Below, piece after piece: positions 7,935 to 17,470 of a stretch of 64,000 nucleotides of DNA. Where the stretch lies: assembly GCA_023663525.1 (NCBI GenBank), contig JAMPHF010000003.1, positions 14,185 through 78,184 of the forward strand, written 5' to 3'. This DNA is from Bacteroides sp. GTDB taxonomy: Bacteria > Bacteroidota > Bacteroidia > Bacteroidales > Muribaculaceae. A program made the position numbers and the translations under genes. Within the stretch, counting starts at the first letter, position 1. Every line of letters begins with the position of its first letter. Below the pieces are notes generated by a model that worked only from the letters and a program-made list of their open reading frames with translations, did no database searches and was not told the origin of the DNA.

Positions 7935-9431
7935 ATGAAATTTCCCATCCTGACTCCGGAAGAAGCCGCAGATCTATTTTTCCATGATGCAAAGTGTGGT
8001 TTCTCAGGCTTCACCGCACCGGGCGCACCCAAAGTTGTGACCCAAGCCATCGCAGCAAAGGCCGAGAAGCTCCATGCCGAGGGCAAGCCCTTCAAAATCA
8101 ATATCCTCACAGGCGCATCGACAAGTGATAAGTGCGACGGTGTCCTTGCACGTGCAAATGCCATCGGCAAGCGCACTCCCTATCAGAACCATCCCGACCT
8201 GCGCAAGCGCATCAATTCGCATGACGCACATTACTTTGACCTCCATCTTTCAGAGGCTGCTCAGAAGCTCCGCTACGGTTTCTTTGGCGAGCTTGACCTT
8301 GCCATCATAGAGGTCTCTGATATTCAGGATGACGGCACGGCGGTTGTCGGAACCGGTATCGGCAATGTCCCCACCATCGCCCGTATGGCCAAGAAGATTA
8401 TCATCGAACTCAATGAGAAACTTCGTCATGCCCTCTACGGTCTCCATGACATCTACCTGCCCCTCGATCCTCCTTATCGCAAAGAGATACCTATCTTCAA
8501 GGTAAGCGATCGCATAGGCTCTCCGGTCCTCAAGATTGACCCGGACAAGATTGTCGGTGTCGTCATGAGCGATAACTACGAGGGCGTGAAGCCGTTCACT
8601 CCTCTCGACGAGACCACGAAACAGATTGGTGCCAACGTGTGCCGTTTTCTCATCGAGGAGCTTCGTCGCGGAGGCATCCCCAAGACTTTCCTCCCGCTCC
8701 AGTCTGGTGTGGGTAATGTGGCTAACGCTGTCCTCTACGGTCTTGCCGATGCAAAGGAGATTCCCCCGTTTGAGATGTACACCGAAGTTATTCAGGATGC
8801 GGTCATCGACCTCATGAAGCAGGGCCGCTGCAAGTTCGGCTCGACATGTTCGCTGACAGTGTCCAATGAGGTTGAGGACGAGGTCATCGACAATATCGAG
8901 TTCTTCAAGAAGCACGTGATTCTCCGTCCCTCCGAGATTTCCAACAATCCCGAGGTCATCCGTCGTCTCGGTGTTATCTCGATGAACACGGCTCTCGAAG
9001 CCGACATATTCGGCAACATCAACTCCACTCATGTGACAGGAACTCGAATGATGAACGGTATCGGTGGCTCAGGCGATTTCACACGCAACGCCTACATCTC
9101 CATCTTCTCTTGTCCGTCAGTCACCAAGGAGGGTAAGATTTCAAACATCGTGCCTATGGTTTCCCACGTGGATCATTCCGAACACTCGGTTGACATCATC
9201 GTGACCGACCAGGGTATCGCTGACCTTCGTGGTCTTGACCCCGTGGAGCGCGCCCACGAGATAATCAACAATTGCGCTCATCCGATCTACCGCGAATTGC
9301 TCCGCGACTATCTCAAACTCAGCACTCGTGGCGGTCAGACCCCCCACACCCTTGAAGCAGCCCTCGGATTCCACACCGAATTCCTCGCCTCCGGCGACAT
9401 GCGCAACGTCGATTGGTCAAAATTCGCATAA
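7935..9431 (+). CDS. Acetyl-CoA hydrolase/succinate:acetate CoA-transferase family enzyme
   Basis: A 498-residue class I CoA-transferase of the Cat1/AarC family, exchanging CoA between succinyl-, acetyl- or propionyl-CoA and free acids in the cytoplasm. Markers are the GTGIGN loop (139-144), LQSGVGNVANAV (255-266) and the predicted catalytic Glu284 in MYTEVIQD, which forms the glutamyl-CoA thioester. A C-terminal DHSEHSVDIIVTDQGIADLRG segment is also typical. In a propionate- and acetate-forming anaerobe it would serve the final steps of fermentation. The 10-bp repeat lies upstream and a strong terminator downstream, so it is probably monocistronic. Confidence 0.92.
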   Translation: MKFPILTPEEAADLFFHDAKCGFSGFTAPGAPKVVTQAIAAKAEKLHAEGKPFKINILTGASTSDKCDGVLARANAIGKRTPYQNHPDLRKRINSHDAHYFDLHLSEAAQKLRYGFFGELDLAIIEVSDIQDDGTAVVGTGIGNVPTIARMAKKIIIELNEKLRHALYGLHDIYLPLDPPYRKEIPIFKVSDRIGSPVLKIDPDKIVGVVMSDNYEGVKPFTPLDETTKQIGANVCRFLIEELRRGGIPKTFLPLQSGVGNVANAVLYGLADAKEIPPFEMYTEVIQDAVIDLMKQGRCKFGSTCSLTVSNEVEDEVIDNIEFFKKHVILRPSEISNNPEVIRRLGVISMNTALEADIFGNINSTHVTGTRMMNGIGGSGDFTRNAYISIFSCPSVTKEGKISNIVPMVSHVDHSEHSVDIIVTDQGIADLRGLDPVERAHEIINNCAHPIYRELLRDYLKLSTRGGQTPHTLEAALGFHTEFLASGDMRNVDWSKFA

Positions 9432-9454
9432 ACGGAATATCACAATAAAAATCA

Positions 9455-9505
9455 AGTGGATAAATGACTGTATGTTTTTAAGTCATTTATCCACTTTTTT
9501 TTTTT
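9455..9505. terminator. Bidirectional intrinsic terminator
   Basis: A perfect 15-bp stem (9455-9469 with 9481-9495) with an 11-base loop is followed by ten T residues on the plus strand. On the minus strand the tail is also T-rich. It separates the CoA-transferase gene from the convergent exported-protein gene. Confidence 0.9.
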
Positions 9506-9519
9506 ATATATTTCTATGG

Positions 9520-10839
9520 TTATAATCCGCCGATACCTTTCATCAAAGCCCTGCCTGCCGATTTGGAATTTGCAGATTTGCCATCAATTTTAGGAAATTC
9601 ACCAAATCCCCAGATAAATTCGTTCGGAGCTTGCTCGATAAACTCTTTAAGCCCTTTTTTATAAAAACTAGAGAAACCAGCTCCAACGGGTGCAAATCCA
9701 TAAACGTCACGGAGAAATAGATTGAAATTAGCTCTGTTAACAGTCATAAAATCTTGATCTAATGAATATGATATTATGAATTTATATGTTTTTGGAGTAT
9801 TTTGGATATTAAAAACAACAACCCCATTTTTTGGTAATTCCAAATCATTGGCATAGATAGGGTTATTGTCTTTTTTTAACGTTCTATTAGTCCAAAATGT
9901 ATTCACTATTACATTATAATTTAAAGGAGTATTCTTTGGCGAATAATAGAATATTTCAGGCAATTCAATAACTTTATCTTTTTTTGCTTCTTTTTGGAAC
10001 GGCAGGTAAACTTTGCTGTGTGGAGGAATAATCAAAATCGGTTGATCTGATTTGGATACAGATGTTGAACTTGTCGTGCCACCACCGATGTTCATGCCGC
10101 TTGCTAATGTTCCGACGGCACCACCCATCCCTAAGGCTCCGGTGACAGCTCCAAGATTAAGGCTTCCTCCAGCTCCTTTACCAAGATTTGTAGAGTATAC
10201 GGAATTGTCGAAAAATGGTGTTGCCGAATCCTCTGAATCAATTCTGAACGAATTTGTTAAATCGAGATACAGACTCGATTCTGTCTTATTTTTGATTGAA
10301 ATTTTATATTTTGCTTCAAGCTGATTTTCAGGCTCAATCGCGATTAATATATTGTCATCTGACATCACTGACTCTTGACCGATTCCCCATACCACAAGAG
10401 AAAGACCATCGTGGATTTTATTAGGTTCTTCTTTATCTTTCTCTTGGTATTCAAAATGCGTCGAGTTATAGCTATCGATGATTTTCTGATTGTCAGCAGC
10501 AGGGGTTGAGTTTACGACTTTCTGAGTTTTATGGTCAGAGCCTGAGCTTTGAGCTTCATTTTCAGCTTTCTTCTCATTTTGAGTGGCGTTTTGGTTGAAT
10601 GTGTCAATCGCCTTCATTTCGCCATCGTCGGTTTTGACTGCGAAACATTCGTCTCGAAGCACTCTACCTAATTCTGAATCAGGAGATGAGGCTTTGGTGA
10701 AAGTTATATATTTGGTGCCTACTTCAATATTGTAGACCTCCATTGTAGACCCGTCTTTCTTGACGATTATGTCGGCAAAGGAGATGAGGGGGCATAGCAT
10801 GACCATTAAGCCCGTAATAATTGATCTTTTGTGCATCAT
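9520..10839 (-). CDS. Exported protein of unknown function, AT-rich gene
   Basis: A 439-residue protein not recognised. It has a clear N-terminal signal sequence (about residues 1-22, ending SFADI), then a short domain (23-75) with KKDGSTMEVYNIEVGTKYI. A charged low-complexity linker (about 80-135) follows, then a beta-rich region from about 145. Within that is a glycine-rich stretch (about 222-260, GKGAGG, GALGMGGAVG) that could insert in or pack against a membrane. Asn and Lys codons are abundant, and the gene is visibly more AT-rich than its neighbours, suggesting recent acquisition or low expression. It stands alone between a bidirectional terminator and the gldB-like gene. Confidence 0.65.
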   Translation of the reverse strand: MMHKRSIITGLMVMLCPLISFADIIVKKDGSTMEVYNIEVGTKYITFTKASSPDSELGRVLRDECFAVKTDDGEMKAIDTFNQNATQNEKKAENEAQSSGSDHKTQKVVNSTPAADNQKIIDSYNSTHFEYQEKDKEEPNKIHDGLSLVVWGIGQESVMSDDNILIAIEPENQLEAKYKISIKNKTESSLYLDLTNSFRIDSEDSATPFFDNSVYSTNLGKGAGGSLNLGAVTGALGMGGAVGTLASGMNIGGGTTSSTSVSKSDQPILIIPPHSKVYLPFQKEAKKDKVIELPEIFYYSPKNTPLNYNVIVNTFWTNRTLKKDNNPIYANDLELPKNGVVVFNIQNTPKTYKFIISYSLDQDFMTVNRANFNLFLRDVYGFAPVGAGFSSFYKKGLKEFIEQAPNEFIWGFGEFPKIDGKSANSKSAGRALMKGIGGL

Positions 10840-10923
10840 ACTGTGTGTATTTATATTTGCAATGATTTAAGATTCAACAAAGTTAGTGAATAAAATTCAG
10901 ATTTTGAAAAATCCGGCCTACTG

Positions 10924-11889
10924 TTATTTGTAGCGCGAGTCGGCGAGTGCCGACTGCGATTCGTAGAAACCGGGTGAAAGCAGTTCGGCTATGCTCACGG
11001 CATGGCTGTCGAGATACGAATTGACAATTCTATGACCGATGAAACGCCCTGCGGCTCCAGGAGTCTCGTGTCCTGTCAAAGATGTAAACGGTGCGGGATT
11101 GACGAGCGAGGCAGCGACCTGCGGGTCTGTGCTGAAAAGGAATTTTCCGCCTACGATGGTTTCCCACAGTCGATGTTCGTTATCGCCGAGCCATTTGAAT
11201 TGCTCGTCATCGTAGCCCAGAGCTTCCTGCTCGCTGACTCCTGCAAGCTGCATCACTGCCTCGGTCACCGCGCCTTCATAGAGCAGTCGCGATAGGGTAG
11301 TGGGGTAGTCCTCGGCGGGTTGATAGGGGAAGTCGCGTCTGACGAGGGTTTCGGCAATGTCGGTCGCCACGCGTGCGGGTGTCTTGAGCCTTCGCTGATA
11401 TTCGGGGAAGTAGCCGTATGGCTCATAGTCTGAGCCGAGATAATGGTTCAACCCGACATAAAGCAGCGAATCGACCGTGAATACTGACTGACGGAATGGC
11501 GAGACGATGGAATATATCTCCGGGAACTTTCGGTCGGGGAACAGGTGACGGTAGTTGATCCTGACGCGTCCGAGCGAGTTGCTCATGTCTTCAATGCGCA
11601 CATCATTCCACACCGAGTCAACCGCATTGGCGTGGATGGTGATGGCGGCTGCCGTGGAATATTTCACAAGCATGGAGTCGGTGAGCTCGCCGTAGCCCGA
11701 CACACGGAAAAGCTCCTCAGCCGGATGGCGCAATGCGGGATTGTCAATCGTCCCGTCGCGGAGTTCGAGGTCGAGGCGATTGATGTTTACGGGGTCGGTG
11801 ATTCCGTTGCCGGAACAACCCGTGAGGATTACAATGCTCAGAAACACTGTGATTATGTGTGAGGCTCTGAGGCTTGGGGATGCAGACAT
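10924..11889 (-). CDS. GldB-like lipoprotein
   Basis: A 321-residue lipoprotein with a signal peptide and lipobox LTGC (Cys25). It resembles GldB, one of the lipoproteins needed for gliding in Flavobacteria. Features shared with that family are LLYVGLNHYLG near 142-152, YFPEYQRR, the EGAVTEAVM segment and GHRIVNSYL near the C terminus. Non-gliding gut Bacteroidales keep homologues, so a cell-envelope role unrelated to motility is more likely here. It is divergently transcribed from the amidase gene, which fits an envelope theme. Confidence 0.8.
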   Translation of the reverse strand: MSASPSLRASHIITVFLSIVILTGCSGNGITDPVNINRLDLELRDGTIDNPALRHPAEELFRVSGYGELTDSMLVKYSTAAAITIHANAVDSVWNDVRIEDMSNSLGRVRINYRHLFPDRKFPEIYSIVSPFRQSVFTVDSLLYVGLNHYLGSDYEPYGYFPEYQRRLKTPARVATDIAETLVRRDFPYQPAEDYPTTLSRLLYEGAVTEAVMQLAGVSEQEALGYDDEQFKWLGDNEHRLWETIVGGKFLFSTDPQVAASLVNPAPFTSLTGHETPGAAGRFIGHRIVNSYLDSHAVSIAELLSPGFYESQSALADSRYK

Positions 11890-11923
11890 GAGTTTATGAA
11901 CAATTCACTGGCAGATGATTGTC

Positions 11924-11931
11924 CAAAAATA
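11924..11931 (-). promoter_or_regulatory. -7 box for the gldB-like gene
   Basis: On the minus strand TATTTTTG fits the TAnnTTTG consensus 34 bases before the start codon. It forms one arm of an imperfect inverted repeat (CCAAAAATA then TATTTTTTGG, 11923-11943). Confidence 0.45.
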
Positions 11932-11994
11932 GTTATTTTTTGGCATTTCCTCACAAATTTCAATTCAAAAAATCACTTTTAGAGAGACTTTTGC

Positions 11995-12002
11995 TAACTT
12001 TG
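11995..12002 (+). promoter_or_regulatory. -7 box for the amidase gene
   Basis: TAACTTTG fits the TAnnTTTG consensus and lies 18 bases before the ATG at 12021. This predicts a very short leader and supports that start over an in-frame ATG at 11919, which lies upstream of the promoter. Confidence 0.6.
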
Positions 12003-12020
12003 TCTAAAATTTGGCAAGAA

Positions 12021-13169
12021 ATGTCACTGACACGTTTCATATATATACTCATATTACTCATCCTTATTCCGTCCGCAGTCGTTCATGCACAGGCGGATAA
12101 GGAATTTATCGTGATGATCGATCCCGGTCATGGAGGGAAAGATGCCGGGGCTCTCGGACGGAAGACAAACGAGAAGACAATCAATCTTGCTGTGGCAAAG
12201 AAACTCCGCGATCTGCTGAACGCCAACATGAAGGATGCAAAGGTGGAGATGACGCGCGACGGCGATTATTTCGTCACTCTTAAAGGTCGTCCAGACATGG
12301 CCAACCGTATGCACGCCGACATCTTTGTCTCAATCCATGCAAATTCGGTCGATAAAAAGTCACCTCTCCACAACACCATCAACGGTGCGGCGGTCTATAC
12401 CCTCGGTCTGCGCAAGAGCGACACCAATCTGAGTCTTGCCATGCGAGAGAACGAGGTGATAAAACTTGAACCTGACTACACCATCACCTATCAAGGTTTC
12501 GACCCCTCGTCGGCTGAGAGCTACATAGCCTTCGAGATGATGCAGCACTCCAACATTGACCAGAGCATCGCGCTCGCCGAGGCTGTCCAGAACGAGCTTG
12601 TACGCACCGCCGGCCGCAAGAACAACGGTGTCCGCCAGGAACCTTTCTGGGTGCTCGTCGGGACAACGATGCCCGCCATCCTTGTCGAACTCGACTTTAT
12701 ATGCAATCCGGCTATGGAGAAATATATGGCCTCCGAAAATGGTCAGGACAAGCTCGCGCTGGCCATCTACCGAGGTATCGAACGCTATCGCCGCAATTCC
12801 ACCCGGACCAAGGTGAAGGCTTCGCCCACCATGGCTGATGTCCGTCAGGCAGAGGAGCGTGTGGCGGAGAGTGAGGCCGCCGCTGAACCCGCTGTCGAGA
12901 CTGCTCCCGAGCGCACATCCGTTTCCGCAGCAGACGGGGCGATTGTCTACAAAGTGCAGTTCCTGACCTCGCCAACCCCCTTGAAGAAGGGTGACCGCAG
13001 GCTCAAGAACATGACCGAGGTTGAACACTATAAGGACGGAAAGACTTATAAATATACGAGTGGTGCTTTCAGCAGCCAGTCGGAAGCGGCTAAACGGCTG
13101 AAAAAGGTAAAGAAAAGTTTTCCGGATGCTTTCATCATAAAGACTCGCGACGGCAAACGAATCAAATGA
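12021..13169 (+). CDS. N-acetylmuramoyl-L-alanine amidase (Amidase_3) with SPOR-like tail
   Basis: A zinc amidase that cuts the bond between N-acetylmuramic acid and the stem peptide, acting in the periplasm during cell separation. The signal peptide covers residues 1-24 (ending VHAQA). Zinc ligands are predicted at His37 (DPGHGG), Glu51 (TNEK) and His106 (SIHANS), with the catalytic Glu in LVELDFICNP. After an alanine/glutamate-rich linker (about 270-315) comes a C-terminal SPOR-like domain (about 318-382) that would bind denuded septal peptidoglycan. The 382-residue length from 12021 matches AmiC-type proteins. An MCE protein gene follows by 92 bases, as is common in Bacteroidales. Confidence 0.93.
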   Translation: MSLTRFIYILILLILIPSAVVHAQADKEFIVMIDPGHGGKDAGALGRKTNEKTINLAVAKKLRDLLNANMKDAKVEMTRDGDYFVTLKGRPDMANRMHADIFVSIHANSVDKKSPLHNTINGAAVYTLGLRKSDTNLSLAMRENEVIKLEPDYTITYQGFDPSSAESYIAFEMMQHSNIDQSIALAEAVQNELVRTAGRKNNGVRQEPFWVLVGTTMPAILVELDFICNPAMEKYMASENGQDKLALAIYRGIERYRRNSTRTKVKASPTMADVRQAEERVAESEAAAEPAVETAPERTSVSAADGAIVYKVQFLTSPTPLKKGDRRLKNMTEVEHYKDGKTYKYTSGAFSSQSEAAKRLKKVKKSFPDAFIIKTRDGKRIK

Positions 13170-13261
13170 CCCTCTCCGAAGCCGCACATCACATCTGTAA
13201 CAGAAAAAATCATCAATCAAAAGAATCAGCCACAAGGCAATAGATCTATCATCATTCGATT

Positions 13262-14185
13262 ATGAAAAAACTATTCTCAAAGGAACTGATCATAGGAGCA
13301 AGCGTGCTGCTTTCACTGCTGATCCTGTTTTTCGGCATTGACTATCTGAAGGGTATCAACGTCTTCAAGTCAGCGAACTACTACTATGCCTCCTACACCA
13401 ATGTGGCCGGACTCTCGCAGTCTGCGCCCGTGACACTCAATGGCTACAAGGTCGGTCTCGTGCGCGAAATCAACTATGAATATGACAATCCCGGTCATGT
13501 GCTAGTGGAGCTGAGCCTCGACAAGCAGCTCCGCCTCCCCGTAGGGACTAAGGCTGCCATTGTGACCGACATGCTCGGCACTTCAAGCGTAGAACTCCGC
13601 ATGGGAACGGGAAATGAATACTGTGAGGTCGGCAGCAAGCTCGAAAGCGTGACCACAGGCGGAATGGTCGATAAACTCAGCAACGAGCTTATGCCCTCGC
13701 TGATGAGCATTGCCCCACATATCGACTCGCTTGTCGTGGCCCTGACTGCACTCACGACCGATCCGGCACTCGTAAGCTCAATCAAGCGTCTCGACAATAT
13801 AATGGCCAACCTTGAGACTTCCACGAATCATCTCAACACAGCCATGCGTGGTGTGCCAGCCCTTGTCACTGCCGCCAATGGGACAATGGTCAACGTCAAG
13901 GAGCTGTCTGCCAACCTGACGCAGATCTCGTCAGCTCTCGCGGTCCTCTCAGATGATCTCAAGGATATGCCCCTCGACTCCACGATGCGCAACATAAACC
14001 GCATCACCGCACATCTCGACCTCGCGACCGAACAGCTTAATTCGACAAATTCAACTCTCGGCTTGCTCCTGAATGACCCTGCGCTCTACCACAATCTCAA
14101 CAATAGCGCGGCTGATGTTGACAGCCTCCTCCGTGATATAAAGAAACAGCCCAAACGCTATATCCCACCGATCAAGATTTTCTGA
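13262..14185 (+). CDS. MlaD/MCE-domain protein
   Basis: A 307-residue MCE-family protein, the substrate-binding part of lipid ABC transporters that move phospholipids between envelope membranes. An N-terminal transmembrane anchor (about 9-27) is followed by a single MCE domain (about 35-115, with SAPVTLNGYKVGLVREI) and a long helical region (about 140-290) predicted to oligomerise into a tube. In E. coli the partners are MlaE permease and MlaF ATPase; neither is next to it here, so they must be encoded elsewhere. It follows the amidase in the same direction and ends at a strong terminator. Confidence 0.9.
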   Translation: MKKLFSKELIIGASVLLSLLILFFGIDYLKGINVFKSANYYYASYTNVAGLSQSAPVTLNGYKVGLVREINYEYDNPGHVLVELSLDKQLRLPVGTKAAIVTDMLGTSSVELRMGTGNEYCEVGSKLESVTTGGMVDKLSNELMPSLMSIAPHIDSLVVALTALTTDPALVSSIKRLDNIMANLETSTNHLNTAMRGVPALVTAANGTMVNVKELSANLTQISSALAVLSDDLKDMPLDSTMRNINRITAHLDLATEQLNSTNSTLGLLLNDPALYHNLNNSAADVDSLLRDIKKQPKRYIPPIKIF

Positions 14186-14214
14186 TAATTCATACGATAA
14201 CAGTTATAAAAAAA

Positions 14215-14259
14215 TTGCCGCACGGACATTTCATCGAAGTTGTCCGTGCGGCAAATTTT
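14215..14259. terminator. Bidirectional intrinsic terminator
   Basis: A perfect 14-bp GC-rich stem (14215-14228 with 14241-14254) has seven A residues before it and a T-run after it, so it works in both directions. It closes the amidase-MCE unit and the convergent pectin locus. Confidence 0.92.
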
Positions 14260-14274
14260 TCTCAATTGTTCAGA

Positions 14275-17200
14275 TCATATTTTCTTGAATTGTGTCACGA
14301 CTGTCTTGTCGGCTGTCTTTAATGTATATGGTGCTGAGATTTTTACAGACTTGGCGGCGACGGTCGATTCGCCGGTCTTGGGATCGTATTCAGTGATGCG
14401 ATATTTGCCGGGTGCGAGGTTGACGGTGATGTCGTTGGCTCCCTGCGAGTAGATTATCGCGCCGTCGGCTTTACCGAGAATCTTGAAGTCATCGCTACCG
14501 GAATCAATGATGTCCATTCCTGCGGCTTCCGAAAGGAAATCTGCATCCTTGACGGGGATTCCGGCAAGCGAGCCTCCACCCATGAATACAGCCCATGCCA
14601 TGTCGGGATAGTTCTGCGCGTAGTAGGTGACGGCTTTGTCAGGATATTTTGTCCTGTATTCGCTGACGGCCTTGTAAGCTTCCTTGAAGGTGACTTTCCC
14701 GACCTTCATTTTGCGTGCGTGCTGGCGCGGTGCAAGATTCTTGCCTCCCTCCGGTGCATAAAGACCGTCGGTCTTGTAGTGCCAGTAGCGGATGTCGATG
14801 ATGTCAACCGCGTCGGCATACTTCGGGTTTGCGAGGATTGCATCCTGGACATCTTTTGTGGTGCTGAGTGCCACTTTTGCGTTTTTGCCGGTCTCTTTCT
14901 CCCATGCGGCAATCTCGTCAAGCCAGAATTCCACGAAGTGTTGCGGTCCTGTAAATTCGGCGCTGATGAGATGGACCACATTCGGGTCGTCGGCAAATTT
15001 GTCGAGGTTCATCCTGATGAAATTCTTGTGGAGTTCACGTCTCACGGGGTGATTTACGTCATAGAACATATCGGCCACAAAGATTCGCTTGTCGCCGGCA
15101 AACGGGACAGGCTCGGGGAAGTCTGTGGAGTTGATATTGTTGGTGGAACGCCAGGGCGAGTCCACCCAGTGTGCGCCGGCCTCAAGGATGTTGTGCTGGA
15201 AGTAGTGCTGGTTGAACAGCAGTTTGCCTGCTTCCGCTCCCTTGTCGGCAAATTCGCCGAGACGGCTCCAGTACCATTCGTTGGGGCGGGTGAGGTCATA
15301 TTTGCTGAGACCGTCCCATGCAGTCCCCTCGCCGCTGCGGGCGAACGGCTGTTCATAGAACGGAGCCCACACGTCACCGTCGCGGCGGCGGATGCGCTCA
15401 TGGTCGTCACGGCGACGCTCATACCAGAGACCATAGTTGTGGTCGAGGATCGCGATGTCATTCTCGACCATATACATCACTGTCGAGTCCACGCGGTCGG
15501 TGAGTCCCAAGCCTTCGCGTCCGGGAACGAAGCGGGTCACGTGGGGCCTGGATTTCGGCAGATAGTTGTATCGGGTCTTGCCGTTCCACCAGGGGACTTC
15601 CTGTCGTCCACCGGTGATCACATTGCCATCCATGACAAGGCGACCGTTGACGATGTCATACGAGTGTGACGGTTTTGTCGCCTGAGCGGCTGTGTCCTTG
15701 AATTTGATGTCGTCAATGCTCTTGACACCCTCGGGGGAGACAGATGCGGTGAACGGTGCATCCTTAATCCATTTTTTGAGGGTCAGTCGCGGGATGTAAG
15801 CTTCCTGGGCGAGTTCCATTGCTGCCTCCACGGTCGGACTGCTTGTTGCATTGGTGTTCATCGAGAGGATGCGCGATTGCGATTCGGGGACATCGGTGCC
15901 AAGACGGTCGGAGAGCTGTGAGTAGAACAGACTGCGGGGCTGGACATGGTTGTTTGACTGTCCCCACTCCCCGTCGCCGGAGAATTGCGCCCAGCAACCG
16001 TAGGCCACATTGACAGCGTCGGGCGCAGGGGTGTAGTTCTCGATTTCGGCTGCCGTACATTGCCAGAACACGGAGTTGCCGGTGTTCCATCCCGCACCGT
16101 TCTTGTCTTGTCCGAGATTTTTGTAGGTGAGGTTATTGCCGTCGATGTTCACCACATCGAAAAGGAGTCCGGGGGCCCAGGCATCGACCGAGCCGCTGAA
16201 TCCGAAAGCTTCCTCTGCCTCGCACTGCACAAAGGCGTTTGGTCCGGAGGCAATGAAACCTGCCGAGAAGTCATTGATACCGTTCTTGGAGTAGCAACGC
16301 TGGAACAGGTTTTGCTGACCCATAGTCTGGAACACTGCACGGCGCATACCTCCGATTTCCGAAACGGGATCGGTGGCTATGCAGTCCTCGACGGTCACTT
16401 TCGAGGCGGTGGACTGAAGGATGACGGCACTTCCGGCAAAATGTTTGAAATCCACTTTGCGCACCCAGCAGTTTTCGGCGTTGGCGATGGAGATTCCATC
16501 CCAGCAGTGGTCCTCGTCTTTGGGGTACTTCGTATTGTAGTCGGAAATGAGGGTCATGTTTTCGATACCAACATCCGAAATTCGTCCCGACCAGGAGTAG
16601 GGGAGGACTTTGGTCTCTGCCCATTTGCTGTCGAGAGCCATTGTCACGGGTGCATCGAGGTTGAGACCGTTGGCATCCGTTGACGTGACGGTTCTGTCCC
16701 AGCGCATGTCAATGTCGGTCGGTTTCCATGAAATCGCGCTGATACCGCCGCCGAATATGTCGCAGCCCATTTCCTCAATCCATTCGGCGGTTGACGGACG
16801 GAAAATGAATACGCGGTCATCTGCTTTCAGTTTCGACGGCCCTGCAACGGTGAGATGGGTGGAGTTGACGGGGACATAGCTGTCGGTGACAGTGAGTGTG
16901 TCGGTGATGACCGGGTTGAAGATACCCTCGACATAGATGAGTGCGCCTCGGTCATATCCTTTCTTTTTCAGAATTGTGGCAGTTTCGCTGCTTCCACGGA
17001 GCACTATTCCGGAGGCTGAGATACGCAGGGCGTCAGAAATCTCAAACTCTCCTTTGTCGAGGAGGACAGCACCACGGAAGCCGTTCTTGTCGAGCGGTAG
17101 GGAGGCTGCATAGTCAATGGCACGCTGGATGCGGGCACTGTTGTCGCCGGCCTTCCACGGGACGAAAACCACATTGCTTACGTCAGGGATGGGTTGTGAT

Positions 17201-17358
17201 GAGTTCCGGTAGCCACAGGTCGAATAGTCGAGCAGCCGGTTGCCGCGCTCATCGGTCACATAGCTGATTTTTCCGTCCTTGACTGCAAACAGGACCTCTG
17301 CAGCGGCCGCAAGTGCGAGCAAGGATGTCAGACTGACTGATAAAAGTTTTCGATACAT
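14275..17358 (-). CDS. Two-domain exported protein: beta-helix plus DUF6298-like TIM-barrel region
   Basis: A 1027-residue exported protein, last gene of the pectin locus. A signal peptide covers residues 1-20. Residues about 60-480 form a right-handed beta-helix of pectate-lyase/pectinase type, starting with ARIQRAIDYAASLP and GAVLLDKGEFEI and continuing with many short repeats such as NAENCWVRKVDFKHF. From about 600 to 930 the protein looks like a glycosidase-type TIM barrel (LFNQHYFQHNILEAGAHW, LISAEFTGPQHFVEFW, VDIIDIRYWHYKTDGLY), closed by a small beta domain (about 950-1027). It matches my recollection of DUF6298-type proteins of Bacteroidota pectin loci; their activity is not known to me. 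Candidate acids are in the SAEFTGPQ loop. Confidence 0.75.
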   Translation of the reverse strand: MYRKLLSVSLTSLLALAAAAEVLFAVKDGKISYVTDERGNRLLDYSTCGYRNSSQPIPDVSNVVFVPWKAGDNSARIQRAIDYAASLPLDKNGFRGAVLLDKGEFEISDALRISASGIVLRGSSETATILKKKGYDRGALIYVEGIFNPVITDTLTVTDSYVPVNSTHLTVAGPSKLKADDRVFIFRPSTAEWIEEMGCDIFGGGISAISWKPTDIDMRWDRTVTSTDANGLNLDAPVTMALDSKWAETKVLPYSWSGRISDVGIENMTLISDYNTKYPKDEDHCWDGISIANAENCWVRKVDFKHFAGSAVILQSTASKVTVEDCIATDPVSEIGGMRRAVFQTMGQQNLFQRCYSKNGINDFSAGFIASGPNAFVQCEAEEAFGFSGSVDAWAPGLLFDVVNIDGNNLTYKNLGQDKNGAGWNTGNSVFWQCTAAEIENYTPAPDAVNVAYGCWAQFSGDGEWGQSNNHVQPRSLFYSQLSDRLGTDVPESQSRILSMNTNATSSPTVEAAMELAQEAYIPRLTLKKWIKDAPFTASVSPEGVKSIDDIKFKDTAAQATKPSHSYDIVNGRLVMDGNVITGGRQEVPWWNGKTRYNYLPKSRPHVTRFVPGREGLGLTDRVDSTVMYMVENDIAILDHNYGLWYERRRDDHERIRRRDGDVWAPFYEQPFARSGEGTAWDGLSKYDLTRPNEWYWSRLGEFADKGAEAGKLLFNQHYFQHNILEAGAHWVDSPWRSTNNINSTDFPEPVPFAGDKRIFVADMFYDVNHPVRRELHKNFIRMNLDKFADDPNVVHLISAEFTGPQHFVEFWLDEIAAWEKETGKNAKVALSTTKDVQDAILANPKYADAVDIIDIRYWHYKTDGLYAPEGGKNLAPRQHARKMKVGKVTFKEAYKAVSEYRTKYPDKAVTYYAQNYPDMAWAVFMGGGSLAGIPVKDADFLSEAAGMDIIDSGSDDFKILGKADGAIIYSQGANDITVNLAPGKYRITEYDPKTGESTVAAKSVKISAPYTLKTADKTVVTQFKKI

Positions 17359-17470
17359 ATTCTAATAAGGTGATGATTCAAAAAAACAGTGCTGAAAGCA
17401 CAATGCTTTTATCTCAGCACGGTGATTTCAGCACTGCCATTATGCTTGGAAATGTGTGGGAGACACACTC

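Noticed and set aside
11919-12020. Longer amidase start at 11919
   Set aside because: The extra residues lie upstream of the predicted promoter (11995-12002) and have no family similarity. The ATG at 12021 gives a proper signal peptide.
14719-15669. Long plus-strand open frame opposite the pectin-locus enzyme
   Set aside because: It lies wholly antisense to a well supported gene with recognisable domains and has no homology-like features of its own. Similar antisense frames (for example 8250-9032 and 12360-13235) are shadows.
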